Below are positions 54,809 through 62,626 of a DNA stretch of 64,000 nt, one piece after another; the stretch's first letter is position 1; each line of letters opens with the position of its first letter. Under the pieces are notes generated by a model. The model was not told the DNA's origin. It was given only the letters and a program-made list of their open reading frames with translations, and searched no databases. A program made the position numbers and the translations under genes. This DNA is from an uncultured Roseburia sp. (GTDB lineage Bacteria > Bacillota > Clostridia > Lachnospirales > Lachnospiraceae): contig CAMSQM010000012.1 of assembly GCA_947062675.1 (NCBI GenBank), forward strand, positions 1 to 64,000, given 5' to 3'.

Positions 54809-55804
54809 TCACTGGGTGATTCTCACCCCCGTTGTCTCTCTCTCAACCAGATGAACCGGGAGCACGGTCCGTCTGGCCACCATTTTTCCTGTCACCGCAT
54901 CGTGAAGCAGCCTGACTGCAATCTCAGCCATCTCTTTGACCGGCTGATGCACTGTTGTCAGCTGCGGCGTCGTCAGCGAGGCGATATTGACATCGTCAAA
55001 CCCGATGATCTTCATCTGCTCCGGCACCAGAATCCCCATCTTCCGGCATACCTGCAGTGTCTGGGCTGCAATCACATCGCTGTTTGCGAACATCCCGTCC
55101 GTCTCCGGATACTCCTTAAGCGCCTTCACAATCAGATCACCGTATTTCATACTGTTATACTGGGTCTCCTCCGTCAGCAGCTCCACAAAGGGAATATTTT
55201 TCTTTTCACATGCCTCTCTGAACCCCTCCGTGCGCTGATCCGCCGGCATGGTGATCGTGCCTATATTTCCAATATGAAGCAGATGCTTACATCCGCAGGA
55301 AATCAGCTTTTCGGCTGCCATCATGCCTCCCTGCCTGTTGTCACACTCGACAGACGCCGTCCCGTTATCGAGAAACCGCTCCATCGTGATAACAGGGATC
55401 CCCACCTCCTCGAACAGATCCATCGGAACGGAACCGCTGCACAGAATAATTCCCGCCACCTGATTACCGGTACAGATATTAATATATTCCGTCTGTTTTT
55501 CCTGTATACTCTGTGAATTACACAGTAAAATCCTGTAACCCCTGTCATAGGCCTGATCTTCTAAATTGCTGATCATCTCCGAAAAATACGGGTGACGGAT
55601 ATGCGGGACAATCAGCCCGATCGTATTCGTCGCTTTTCTGTGAAGTGATCTCGCCACCTCATTTGGCTGATAATTCAGCTTTTTCATTGCAACATCCACT
55701 TTTTGACGCGCATTGTCACTGATATAACCCCGGTTATTCAGAATCCGGGATACCGTACTGGTAGTCAGGCCTGCCTCCTTTGCAACATCCTTTAAGGTTG
55801 CCAT
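54809..55804 (-). CDS. LacI-family repressor of the local sugar genes
   Basis: 331-aa regulator: N-terminal helix-turn-helix and hinge (MATLKDVAKEAGLTTSTVSR, NYQPNEVARSLHRK) and a periplasmic-binding-like effector domain (TIGLIVPHIRHPYFSEM, ending in a dimer-forming C-lobe). SD GGAGAAAA precedes the ATG. It lies between GH32 (same strand) and the transporter/YesL genes, and three promoters in this locus share the palindrome TGwCAA-N4-TTrtCA. It most likely represses them until a fructoside-derived ligand binds (inference). Confidence 0.94.
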   Translation of the reverse strand: MATLKDVAKEAGLTTSTVSRILNNRGYISDNARQKVDVAMKKLNYQPNEVARSLHRKATNTIGLIVPHIRHPYFSEMISNLEDQAYDRGYRILLCNSQSIQEKQTEYINICTGNQVAGIILCSGSVPMDLFEEVGIPVITMERFLDNGTASVECDNRQGGMMAAEKLISCGCKHLLHIGNIGTITMPADQRTEGFREACEKKNIPFVELLTEETQYNSMKYGDLIVKALKEYPETDGMFANSDVIAAQTLQVCRKMGILVPEQMKIIGFDDVNIASLTTPQLTTVHQPVKEMAEIAVRLLHDAVTGKMVARRTVLPVHLVERETTGVRITQ

Positions 55805-55859
55805 ATACCATTTTCTCCATTTCTATTTCTATTACTTTATTACCATGATACTTTCTGCG

Positions 55860-57446
55860 CTATTCCACCTCATACAGGGTGTACTCCGCCGCCTCCGGCG
55901 AGGCCGCAAAACAGACGTCCCTGCCCTGCAGAATAAATGCACCGGCGCGCAGCCCGCCGTCAAAAAACAGTTCCAGAATCCGGTCATCCACCACAAACAG
56001 GAACTCGCGGTGCCCGCAGCCCGCCTGATATTTCACCTCGTCCACAAGCAGCGTTCCGGATTCAGGGATATACGCGACCACACTGCCATTAATTTCCCAT
56101 GTATAGCGCTCCGGCGCGTCGCCCTTCGCTTTCATTTCGACGACAAGCGCTCCTCTCCCGGCTCCCTGCGCGGCGGATTCCTCCGCAGCCTTCCCGCTCT
56201 GTGCCCGGCTCCCGTATGTAATCCGGTTGTCATTCCCCCGCAGCGCTTCCGCGTCCAGGCGCACCGCATGTTCCATCAGCTCCCGCACCGGCTTCTGCAC
56301 AAGGACTGCTCCGTCCTCCGTCCTCGCAAAGGACAGCTCCACCGGTATCCCGTAAGTGCTGGTGAAAAGCCTTCCGTCATTCTCCATCCGCAGCCACGGA
56401 ACAGAAATCACACGGTCTTTTGTCCCCACATAGGTCTGGGCCGCATAGGGAAGTCTGCCCAGATAGGCGTGATGACGCTCTCCCGTCATCTTAAAACGAT
56501 ACCCGTCAAAATCTCCCGGATAATAAAAACCGTCCGCCGTCCAGAAAAACCAGCAGCTCTCCCCCTCCTCAGAGGTCAGCCGGAACAGATCCGGGCACTC
56601 CCAGGCATCCTCCAGCGTAAACGCATCCGTCTGCTCCCAGTGCTCCAGATCCGCCGACCGGAACACCGCATAATCATTTCCCTTCAGCCAGAGCACCATC
56701 ACGTAAGCCCCGGACTCCCCGTGCCAGTACACCTTCGGGTCACGGTTCTCTTTATATATCGTCGGAAGACACGGTTCCTTCTTCTTCACCAGCGTCCTGC
56801 CGCCGTCCAGACTGTACGCTATCTTCTGTGTAAACTCCGCATCCCCGCTCCAGTCATTGATCCCCCCGGCAGCCGTATAAAAGAACAGAATGGCATCCTC
56901 CGGCAGCCCTAAAAGCCCTCCGGCGTTATCCAGCGCGCAGCCGGAATACATCGTGCCGCTCTCGTCCGGAAACATCACGGAGTCTTCCTGTTTCCAGTGC
57001 AGCAGATCCGTGCTTGTGGCATGTCCCCAGCTCATATTGTTCCATGCTGTGTTAAAAGGGTTGTACTGGAAGTAAAAATGATAAACGCCGTCCGCGTAAA
57101 TCAGCCCGTTCGGGTCGTTCGTCCATCCTGTGTCCGCTGTAAAATGGATCGCGGGCCTCTTCCCGCCCACCGGAGCCCTCTTTCCGGAAAACCTGACATT
57201 CTCAAAAAACGCCCGCGGGAGATCCCCGCCGAGAACCATCTCTCTGCCGCGCCATTCCCTCACCGGAATCTCCGCGTAATAATCGCAGATATACTCTCCG
57301 TCCGTCCCGTCAACCGGAATCAGAAACTCAGCTATTTTCTCCCTGTTCCCCGCAGTTTCCACAAAAATCTCGGCCTTCTTCTCTTCTCTGCCCGCGCAGA
57401 CCGGCAGATACAGGTAATCCTCCGTCACTGTCAGATTCTTCTCCAC
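55860..57446 (-). CDS. GH32 beta-fructosidase (sucrose/fructan hydrolase)
   Basis: 528-aa glycoside hydrolase family 32. The catalytic set is present: nucleophile Asp in WTNDPNG (near residue 110), RDPKVYWH with the transition-state Asp, and the acid/base Glu in WECPDLF. The five-blade propeller is followed by a C-terminal beta-sandwich; an extra N-terminal beta domain of about 95 residues precedes it. No signal peptide, so it acts on imported sucrose or fructo-oligosaccharides. Start taken as GTG 57446 (GAGGT six bases upstream); another GTG two codons earlier is too close to the SD. A LacI-type operator lies 40 bp upstream. Sucrose-6-phosphate is less likely because uptake is by ABC transport. 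Confidence 0.93.
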   Translation of the reverse strand: MEKNLTVTEDYLYLPVCAGREEKKAEIFVETAGNREKIAEFLIPVDGTDGEYICDYYAEIPVREWRGREMVLGGDLPRAFFENVRFSGKRAPVGGKRPAIHFTADTGWTNDPNGLIYADGVYHFYFQYNPFNTAWNNMSWGHATSTDLLHWKQEDSVMFPDESGTMYSGCALDNAGGLLGLPEDAILFFYTAAGGINDWSGDAEFTQKIAYSLDGGRTLVKKKEPCLPTIYKENRDPKVYWHGESGAYVMVLWLKGNDYAVFRSADLEHWEQTDAFTLEDAWECPDLFRLTSEEGESCWFFWTADGFYYPGDFDGYRFKMTGERHHAYLGRLPYAAQTYVGTKDRVISVPWLRMENDGRLFTSTYGIPVELSFARTEDGAVLVQKPVRELMEHAVRLDAEALRGNDNRITYGSRAQSGKAAEESAAQGAGRGALVVEMKAKGDAPERYTWEINGSVVAYIPESGTLLVDEVKYQAGCGHREFLFVVDDRILELFFDGGLRAGAFILQGRDVCFAASPEAAEYTLYEVE

Positions 57447-57484
57447 TCTCACACCTCGCTTTATCTCATACCGGAAATATCAGT

Positions 57485-57544
57485 ATGACAACCGATTGTC
57501 ATGCATCTATCTATGAGTCTACCATAATTTGAGAGAACTGACCA
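57485..57544 (-). promoter_or_regulatory. GH32 promoter with LacI-type operator
   Basis: Minus-strand TGGTCA (57544-57539), 17-bp spacer, TAGACT (57521-57516) form a modest promoter. The palindrome ATGACAA-CCGA-TTGTCAT (57485-57502) lies just downstream, in the early transcribed region, where a bound repressor would block elongation or initiation. Confidence 0.65.
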
Positions 57545-57601
57545 TAGGCTATGTCACGAATTTGCAGGGATTTTTTTGTTACATGTCACAACTCCGCTTC
57601 G

Positions 57602-58147
57602 TCACTCACATCCTCCGCATCCCCCGCACCCGGCGCACGGTTCCCCGGAATCCGCCACCACGGCGCTGCCCTCATAGATCGTCTGCAGCAGGCAGACTGC
57701 ATGCGCGCTGATCCCCTCCCCGGATCCGGTAAAGCCAAGCCCTTCCTCGGTCGTCGCTTTGATATTGACCTGTTCGCTGCTGACGCAGAGCGCTGACGCG
57801 ATATTTTCCTCCATCTGCGGAATATAGGGCCCTATCTTCGGCCGCTGGGCTATCACGGTCGCGTCAATATTTTCCACAATATAGCCCTTCTCTCGCACGA
57901 GCCCCGCCACATGAGCGAGCAGCTTTCCGCTGGAAATCCCTGCATACGCCGGATCCGTATCCGGAAAATGCTTCCCGATATCCCCAAGCCCGGCCGCGCC
58001 GAGCAGGGCATCCATCACTGCGTGCAGCAGAACGTCCGCGTCGGAATGTCCCAGAAGCCCCAGCTCATAGGGAATCTTTACCCCGCCAAGCACCAGCTCC
58101 CTTTCCCTGACCAGTCTGTGCACATCATATCCCATACCAATTCTCAT
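57602..58147 (-). CDS. ispF: 2-C-methyl-D-erythritol 2,4-cyclodiphosphate synthase with Cys-rich tail
   Basis: MEP-pathway enzyme cyclising CDP-ME 2-phosphate. Zinc ligands in GMGYDVHRL and [22 protein letters not shown] are intact, as are [15 protein letters not shown] and the [17 protein letters not shown] segment. The canonical protein ends near residue 157; here 24 more residues follow, ending [11 protein letters not shown], a Gly/Cys tail with four cysteines spaced CxxCxxCxxC. SD GGAGG precedes the ATG. It is the last gene after the MBOAT pair (65-bp gap). The tail could bind metal or be a relic of a read-through end; unknown. Confidence 0.95.
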   Translation of the reverse strand: MRIGMGYDVHRLVRERELVLGGVKIPYELGLLGHSDADVLLHAVMDALLGAAGLGDIGKHFPDTDPAYAGISSGKLLAHVAGLVREKGYIVENIDATVIAQRPKIGPYIPQMEENIASALCVSSEQVNIKATTEEGLGFTGSGEGISAHAVCLLQTIYEGSAVVADSGEPCAGCGGCGGCE

Positions 58148-58212
58148 ATCAGTCCTCCATGCCTGAGCGTCTTTTACGCGGTCTGCGGTTCTGTCTCTCT
58201 CTTACGGCGCTC

Positions 58213-59298
58213 TCAGCCAGTCCAGCGCTCATATACAAAACCATATCCCTCCGCCTCCACCTTTCTGCGGAATTTCTCAAAAAACGTGCGCAGTTTATCC
58301 AGATGCTGCTGATAATTGTCCGGCGTAATCTCATTGTCCGGCGTACCCACCTGCTGTGCCATCCGCTCCGTCACCATCACCCCGCCGTGAATATAGTCCA
58401 TATACTGGTACATATCCGCAATTGTCGCCGGTTCGTTAAAATCCGTGGCGTAAAATGCCGCATTCTCATAGGGAAGCAGCCGTTCCATACAGCGGGCGAG
58501 CGTGTGCAGGTATGCGTCAAGCAGACCCTTCTCATAAGCGTCATCCCACCACACAATGGAATACGGCGGAATAAAAAAGAAAAACCTCGTATCCGGATTT
58601 TCCCGCACACGCCGCTCCAGCCGGCTGATATTTTCTTCCACATATGTCCCCTGAAAATCGGCCGGCTTCGGCTTCTGCAGCTTTCCCGCACCGGGACAGT
58701 GCATTGCAAGCACTCCCTCCGGCCCCAGCGCGGCATCCGCGTTCAGCTGGTACATCATGCCATCCGGTACATTTGCCCGCAGCGAACGCCGTATCATTTC
58801 CGGAACCTTCTCCCCGATCACATCCATATTCCACAGATAACGCACATCGTCCAGCGGATTCCGGTTAACCAGAAACTCCACGTCCGCCGACACCACCCGC
58901 ATATCCGGCTGATTATAAAACGAAAACACATCCACGCCGTAAAATACATTTGCGATCTCATGGCTGGAAAATGCCAGATCCAGGTAATAATCGAGCAGCG
59001 GCGCCGCCGCCGAACCCCCGACCGCCTTCACCGTCCTGCAGGAAAAGCGCTCGTTCAGCGTGCCTGTGTTCATACTCATCACAACCGAGGAGCCCGCCAG
59101 CACACTGTCATATTCAAAATTCAAAAGCATCCCCGGAATCTGATATTCCTTCTCGTTCTGCATTCCCACCGGCTTAAGACCGAACCACGGCTCGTGATAG
59201 TGAAAAAAAGGATCTGCCAGAAACACGGTCAGCGCGGCCCCGCCCAGAAAACAGGCCGCAGACACACACAGATGCAGTATTCTTCTTCCGCTTCCCAT
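58213..59298 (-). CDS. SGNH/AlgX-like partner of the MBOAT acyltransferase
   Basis: 361-aa protein with one N-terminal membrane helix (about 7-28) and an outside domain. DPFFHYHEPW after the helix, the Ser-containing block VLAGSSVVMSMN, and a late YMDYIHGG with an Asp-x-x-His pair look like the catalytic Ser and Asp/His of SGNH-type O-acyltransferases or esterases. Such proteins pair with MBOAT channels (DltB/DltD, AlgI/AlgJ/AlgX, PatA/PatB) to acylate cell-wall or secreted polymers. SD AGGAGAG precedes ATG 59298. It follows MBOAT by 23 bp. Acceptor polymer unknown. Confidence 0.8.
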   Translation of the reverse strand: MGSGRRILHLCVSAACFLGGAALTVFLADPFFHYHEPWFGLKPVGMQNEKEYQIPGMLLNFEYDSVLAGSSVVMSMNTGTLNERFSCRTVKAVGGSAAAPLLDYYLDLAFSSHEIANVFYGVDVFSFYNQPDMRVVSADVEFLVNRNPLDDVRYLWNMDVIGEKVPEMIRRSLRANVPDGMMYQLNADAALGPEGVLAMHCPGAGKLQKPKPADFQGTYVEENISRLERRVRENPDTRFFFFIPPYSIVWWDDAYEKGLLDAYLHTLARCMERLLPYENAAFYATDFNEPATIADMYQYMDYIHGGVMVTERMAQQVGTPDNEITPDNYQQHLDKLRTFFEKFRRKVEAEGYGFVYERWTG

Positions 59299-59321
59299 AT
59301 GATTCTCTCCTGAAAATTTTA

Positions 59322-60896
59322 TTAAAAATTAAAGTACAAAAATGTTGTCACGCCGGAAAATGAGAGAACGCTCACGGCAAACAAAAACCCCAGCAGCCAC
59401 AGACGCGCTCCGGAAAGCTTCTGTTCTGACAGAACATCAAATGCATTCCGGCCTCTGCACAAAAATGCCGGGACTGCCAGCATCAGCAGAAACAGCAGAA
59501 GATAAAACACCTGCAGACCCGCCTGCCCGAACCCTTTCTCCACAAAAAATGATATCACATAATTCCACGAGGCCTTCATGCCGCCCGCCAGCTCCCAGAG
59601 CTTCCCATTCCACGAAAAAGAAAACAGCCGCCGGTAAAACCGGAGCGCCTCCTGCATTGAACCGCTCCGGAAAAGCACCCAGGCCAGATTCACAAACGCA
59701 AACGTAAAAAACCACTGCACTTTCTCCCGTATCCGGGACAGGGATATTCCGGAGAAGCTGTTTCCTCCCGGATCTCTCTGCGCGGAGACGCCATGGACGT
59801 CATGATCCCTGACCGGAAATCTTTCCCTGAAAAAATTTTCGCCGCACACCGCAGCCCCGTGCAGGAGCCCCCACACGATAAACGTCCACTCCGCCCCGTG
59901 CCAGATCCCGCTAAGCAGAAATACAATTATGGTATTCCGCAGCTTTTTCGCGAGACCGCGTCTGCCCCCTCCGAGCGGAATATAGACATACTGCGTAAAA
60001 AATGCGTTCAGCGTCATATGCCAGCGGTTCCAGAACTCCCTGACAGAACGGGACTTATACGGAGAATCAAAATTGCGCGGCAGCTCAATTCCGAGCATCC
60101 GGCCCATACCCACCGCCATATCTGAATAGCCGCTGAAATCAAAATAAATCTGAAATGTGTAAGCGAGCATCACAAAAAAGGCACTGACACTGTCAAGTCC
60201 CGGCACATCCGCGTACCCCAGATCCACCATCACTCCCAGCTTGTCCGCAATCAGAACTTTTTTGGCCAGACCTGCGATAAACAGGCAGATTCCGCTCTCG
60301 AGCTTCCCGGCATCCCGAAGAACATCCGTTTTCCCAGCGCGGATTTTCTGAAACTGCGGAACCAGATCCCTGTGATTCACAATCGGCCCCGCCACAAGCT
60401 GCGGAAAAAAAGTCACAAAATTCAGATATCCCGGAATGGGAGTGTGCCCCGCCTCCCGCTTCATCCGGTCTGCGAGAAAAGAAATCTGCTGGAAGGTAAA
60501 GAAACTGATGCCGAGCGGCAGGGCAATCTGCTTCTGCTCCCACCCGGTCCCCAGAGCATGGTTCACATTCCGCACAAAAAAATCATAATATTTAAAATAA
60601 AACAACATTCCAAGGTTAAAGAAAATACCCGCCACGCACAGCGCGGTGCCCATCCGGCTCCTGCACCCGCGCCGGATGTCCGCCATCTGCGTCAGCGCAC
60701 TGACAGACCAGTTAACCGCCACGCTGATTCCGATCACCCAGAGATATTCCGGATGATCATACCCGTAAAACAGCAGGGACATCCCGGCAAGCATGATCTG
60801 GGCTGCCAGGAACCAGCCCGACCGGCAGAGTCCGTGCCACAGAAGCATCACCAGCGGAAAAAACGCAAAAACAAATATATAAGAATTAAACCGCAT
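59322..60896 (-). CDS. MBOAT-family membrane O-acyltransferase (AlgI/DltB-like)
   Basis: 524-aa polytopic protein. The family core FLLSGIWHGAEWTFIVWGLLHGA holds the conserved His residues, and YSDMAVGMGRMLGIELPRNF and SVREFWNRWHMTLNAFF are typical of the AlgI/PatA branch. It passes acyl groups across the membrane for transfer to a polymer outside by the partner encoded next. Start ATG has AAGGAGCGGG upstream, 11 bp after the diguanylate cyclase stop, so c-di-GMP production and acylation are in one transcript. Confidence 0.94.
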   Translation of the reverse strand: MRFNSYIFVFAFFPLVMLLWHGLCRSGWFLAAQIMLAGMSLLFYGYDHPEYLWVIGISVAVNWSVSALTQMADIRRGCRSRMGTALCVAGIFFNLGMLFYFKYYDFFVRNVNHALGTGWEQKQIALPLGISFFTFQQISFLADRMKREAGHTPIPGYLNFVTFFPQLVAGPIVNHRDLVPQFQKIRAGKTDVLRDAGKLESGICLFIAGLAKKVLIADKLGVMVDLGYADVPGLDSVSAFFVMLAYTFQIYFDFSGYSDMAVGMGRMLGIELPRNFDSPYKSRSVREFWNRWHMTLNAFFTQYVYIPLGGGRRGLAKKLRNTIIVFLLSGIWHGAEWTFIVWGLLHGAAVCGENFFRERFPVRDHDVHGVSAQRDPGGNSFSGISLSRIREKVQWFFTFAFVNLAWVLFRSGSMQEALRFYRRLFSFSWNGKLWELAGGMKASWNYVISFFVEKGFGQAGLQVFYLLLFLLMLAVPAFLCRGRNAFDVLSEQKLSGARLWLLGFLFAVSVLSFSGVTTFLYFNF

Positions 60897-60907
60897 AAAC
60901 CCGCTCC

Positions 60908-62176
60908 TTATCTCACAATCCGGTCACGTCCCCCGTGCTTCCCCCGGTACAGATTCTCATCCGCCCTGCGCACCAGCTCCTCCGGCTTATTTTCTCCTTC
61001 AAAATCCGCCACCCCGAATGTCATTGTCACCCGGATTTCTTCTTTTTCCCAGGGAATGCGAAGCGACCGTATCTCATTCTGCAGCTGTCCCAGATGTGCA
61101 CAGACCGCTTCCTTTGCCATATCCTCATAGATAAGCAGAAATTCCTCCCCGCCCCAGCGGAACACAAATCCGTGATGGAGCATATGCGCCCGGAATGTAT
61201 CCGCAATCGTCTTAAGCACCTCATCCCCCGCCTGATGGCCGTATGTGTCATTTACCTTTTTAAAATAATCAATGTCTGCCATCACAATCACAAAGGGCAT
61301 GTTTTTCTTCCGCGCCCTTCCCACCGTATTTTTCAGCGCAATATCGCAGCTTCTGCGGTTTCCAAGCCCTGTGAGCGGATCGCTGCCGACCAGCTCCACA
61401 ATGGAATCCCGCAGCACGCTGGCAAAACGCCCCATTTCCCCGACCTCATCCTTCCGCCCGAGAACATACGGGTCAAGCGATGCCCCCAGGTTCCCCTCCG
61501 CAATCTGGCCCAGAAACCGCTCCGTCTCATGCAAAGAATAAATCATCCGCTTCCCGTAATGCAGGACAAAGCAGACGGCGACAAGCATCGTCACAATCTC
61601 CAGCAGACATACGACAAAGATGTGATTGCGTATGTCCCGCATCACCTGTCTGCGCGGTTTTCCGGTAAATATCATTCCCATAATCCGGCTGTCCGTATTC
61701 CTCACAGGCATATAATAGCCGAAATATTTTTCACCGTTCACCAGCACGGAATCTGAAAAGTACTCACTGCCCGCATTCAGGACATGTGTGGTCACATCCC
61801 AGTGCGCCCGCGTCCCCGTAACGCGGCTCCCATCCGCATACTTCACCGTGGTCAGCCATCTGATGTCTCCGTAAAACAGCGTCACATCCACCCCTGTATG
61901 CATTTTAATATCGTCAATCACCTCTGTGTCCGGTCCGCTGGCATTGCCGCCTTTCGTCACGTGTTCCCCGTCCTCCACAAAATCCCCCGGATAAATCTGA
62001 TTATAAATTTTGTATGATAAATATGTCGTGGTGCGCAGACTCTCCCTGATCTCGTCCCGCAGACTGTCATAAATAATTCTTGAAGTAATGACCAGAACCA
62101 CAATTCCGGAGCACAGCAGCGGAATCACGGAAAGACAGAGCAGACTTGCCGTAAGTTTCCTTCTCTTCCGTCCCAT
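60908..62176 (-). CDS. Membrane diguanylate cyclase with extracellular sensor domain
   Basis: 422-aa protein: TM1 (about 12-35), an extracellular Cache-like sensor (about 36-180, with YPGDFVEDGEHVTKGG and VLVNGEKYFGYYMPVR), TM2 (about 183-205), HAMP, and a GGDEF domain from about 255 with active-site FRWGGEEFLLIYED. The GGEEF signature is active; no RxxD product-inhibition site is obvious in the preceding helix. It makes c-di-GMP in response to an external signal. ATG 62176 has a moderate SD (AAAGGGA). First gene of the cyclase-MBOAT-SGNH-ispF operon. Confidence 0.92.
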   Translation of the reverse strand: MGRKRRKLTASLLCLSVIPLLCSGIVVLVITSRIIYDSLRDEIRESLRTTTYLSYKIYNQIYPGDFVEDGEHVTKGGNASGPDTEVIDDIKMHTGVDVTLFYGDIRWLTTVKYADGSRVTGTRAHWDVTTHVLNAGSEYFSDSVLVNGEKYFGYYMPVRNTDSRIMGMIFTGKPRRQVMRDIRNHIFVVCLLEIVTMLVAVCFVLHYGKRMIYSLHETERFLGQIAEGNLGASLDPYVLGRKDEVGEMGRFASVLRDSIVELVGSDPLTGLGNRRSCDIALKNTVGRARKKNMPFVIVMADIDYFKKVNDTYGHQAGDEVLKTIADTFRAHMLHHGFVFRWGGEEFLLIYEDMAKEAVCAHLGQLQNEIRSLRIPWEKEEIRVTMTFGVADFEGENKPEELVRRADENLYRGKHGGRDRIVR

Positions 62177-62214
62177 AACCACATCCCTTTCTCTCAACTG
62201 CACATTCTCATACT

Positions 62215-62243
62215 ATTTTACCACACTTTTCCACCGGAAACAA
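62215..62243 (-). promoter_or_regulatory. Promoter of the diguanylate cyclase operon
   Basis: Minus-strand TTGTTT (62243-62238), 17-bp spacer, TAAAAT (62220-62215) with a preceding TGG (extended -10). Confidence 0.65.
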
Positions 62244-62343
62244 TTGTATCCTGCGGCCGGCTGCCGCCTTATTCTTTTTACCGGATCCACCTTTCTGTGC
62301 GCTGCGCAGCATACGGGTTTGCAGGGCATCCTTTGGCGCACAG

Positions 62344-62377
62344 CAAAAAGCCCGAAAATCATTGATTTTCGGGCTTT
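62344..62377 (-). terminator. Terminator after the tRNA pair
   Basis: Fourteen-base perfect stem (62347-62360 with 62364-62377), three-base loop, core GCCCGAAAATC/GATTTTCGGGC, followed by U5 on the minus strand. Confidence 0.9.
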
Positions 62378-62381
62378 CTCG

Positions 62382-62455
62382 TAGCGGAAGGGAGATTTGA
62401 ACTCTCGACACCACGGGTATGAACCGTGTGCTCTGGCCAACTGAGCTATTCCGCC
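62382..62455 (-). tRNA. tRNA-Met (anticodon CAU), elongator type
   Basis: Cloverleaf on the minus strand: acceptor GGCGGAA/TTCCGCT, D-stem GCTC/GAGC, anticodon arm CACGG-TTCATAC-CCGTG giving CAU, T-loop TTCAAAT, discriminator A. The first pair is G-U and the acceptor is fully paired, unlike initiator tRNA; an Ile2 (lysidine) identity cannot be fully excluded. The T-stem GAGAG/CTCCC has one A-C mismatch. CCA is not encoded (CGA follows). Confidence 0.93.
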
Positions 62456-62470
62456 TTATCCTGTAATGTA

Positions 62471-62543
62471 TGGGACCTATAGGGCTCGAACCTATGACCC
62501 TCTGCTTGTAAGGCAGATGCTCTCCCAGCTGAGCTAAGATCCC
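62471..62543 (-). tRNA. tRNA-Val (anticodon UAC)
   Basis: Cloverleaf on the minus strand: acceptor GGGATCT/AGGTCCC, D-stem GCTC/GAGC, anticodon arm TCTGC-CTTACAA-GCAGA giving UAC, T-loop TTCGAGC, discriminator A, no encoded CCA. First of a two-tRNA transcript with tRNA-Met 15 bp downstream. Confidence 0.96.
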
Positions 62544-62577
62544 ATATGAATCAGCTGCTACCGCAACCGACTTGTTC

Positions 62578-62606
62578 AGTATACTATCCACTGCATAAAA
62601 TGTCAA
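62578..62606 (-). promoter_or_regulatory. Promoter of the tRNA-Val/tRNA-Met operon
   Basis: Minus-strand consensus TTGACA (62606-62601), 17-bp spacer, TATACT (62583-62578), about 28 bp before the expected start of the tRNA precursor. Confidence 0.9.
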
Positions 62607-62626
62607 CACTTTTCTGCATTTTTTTA

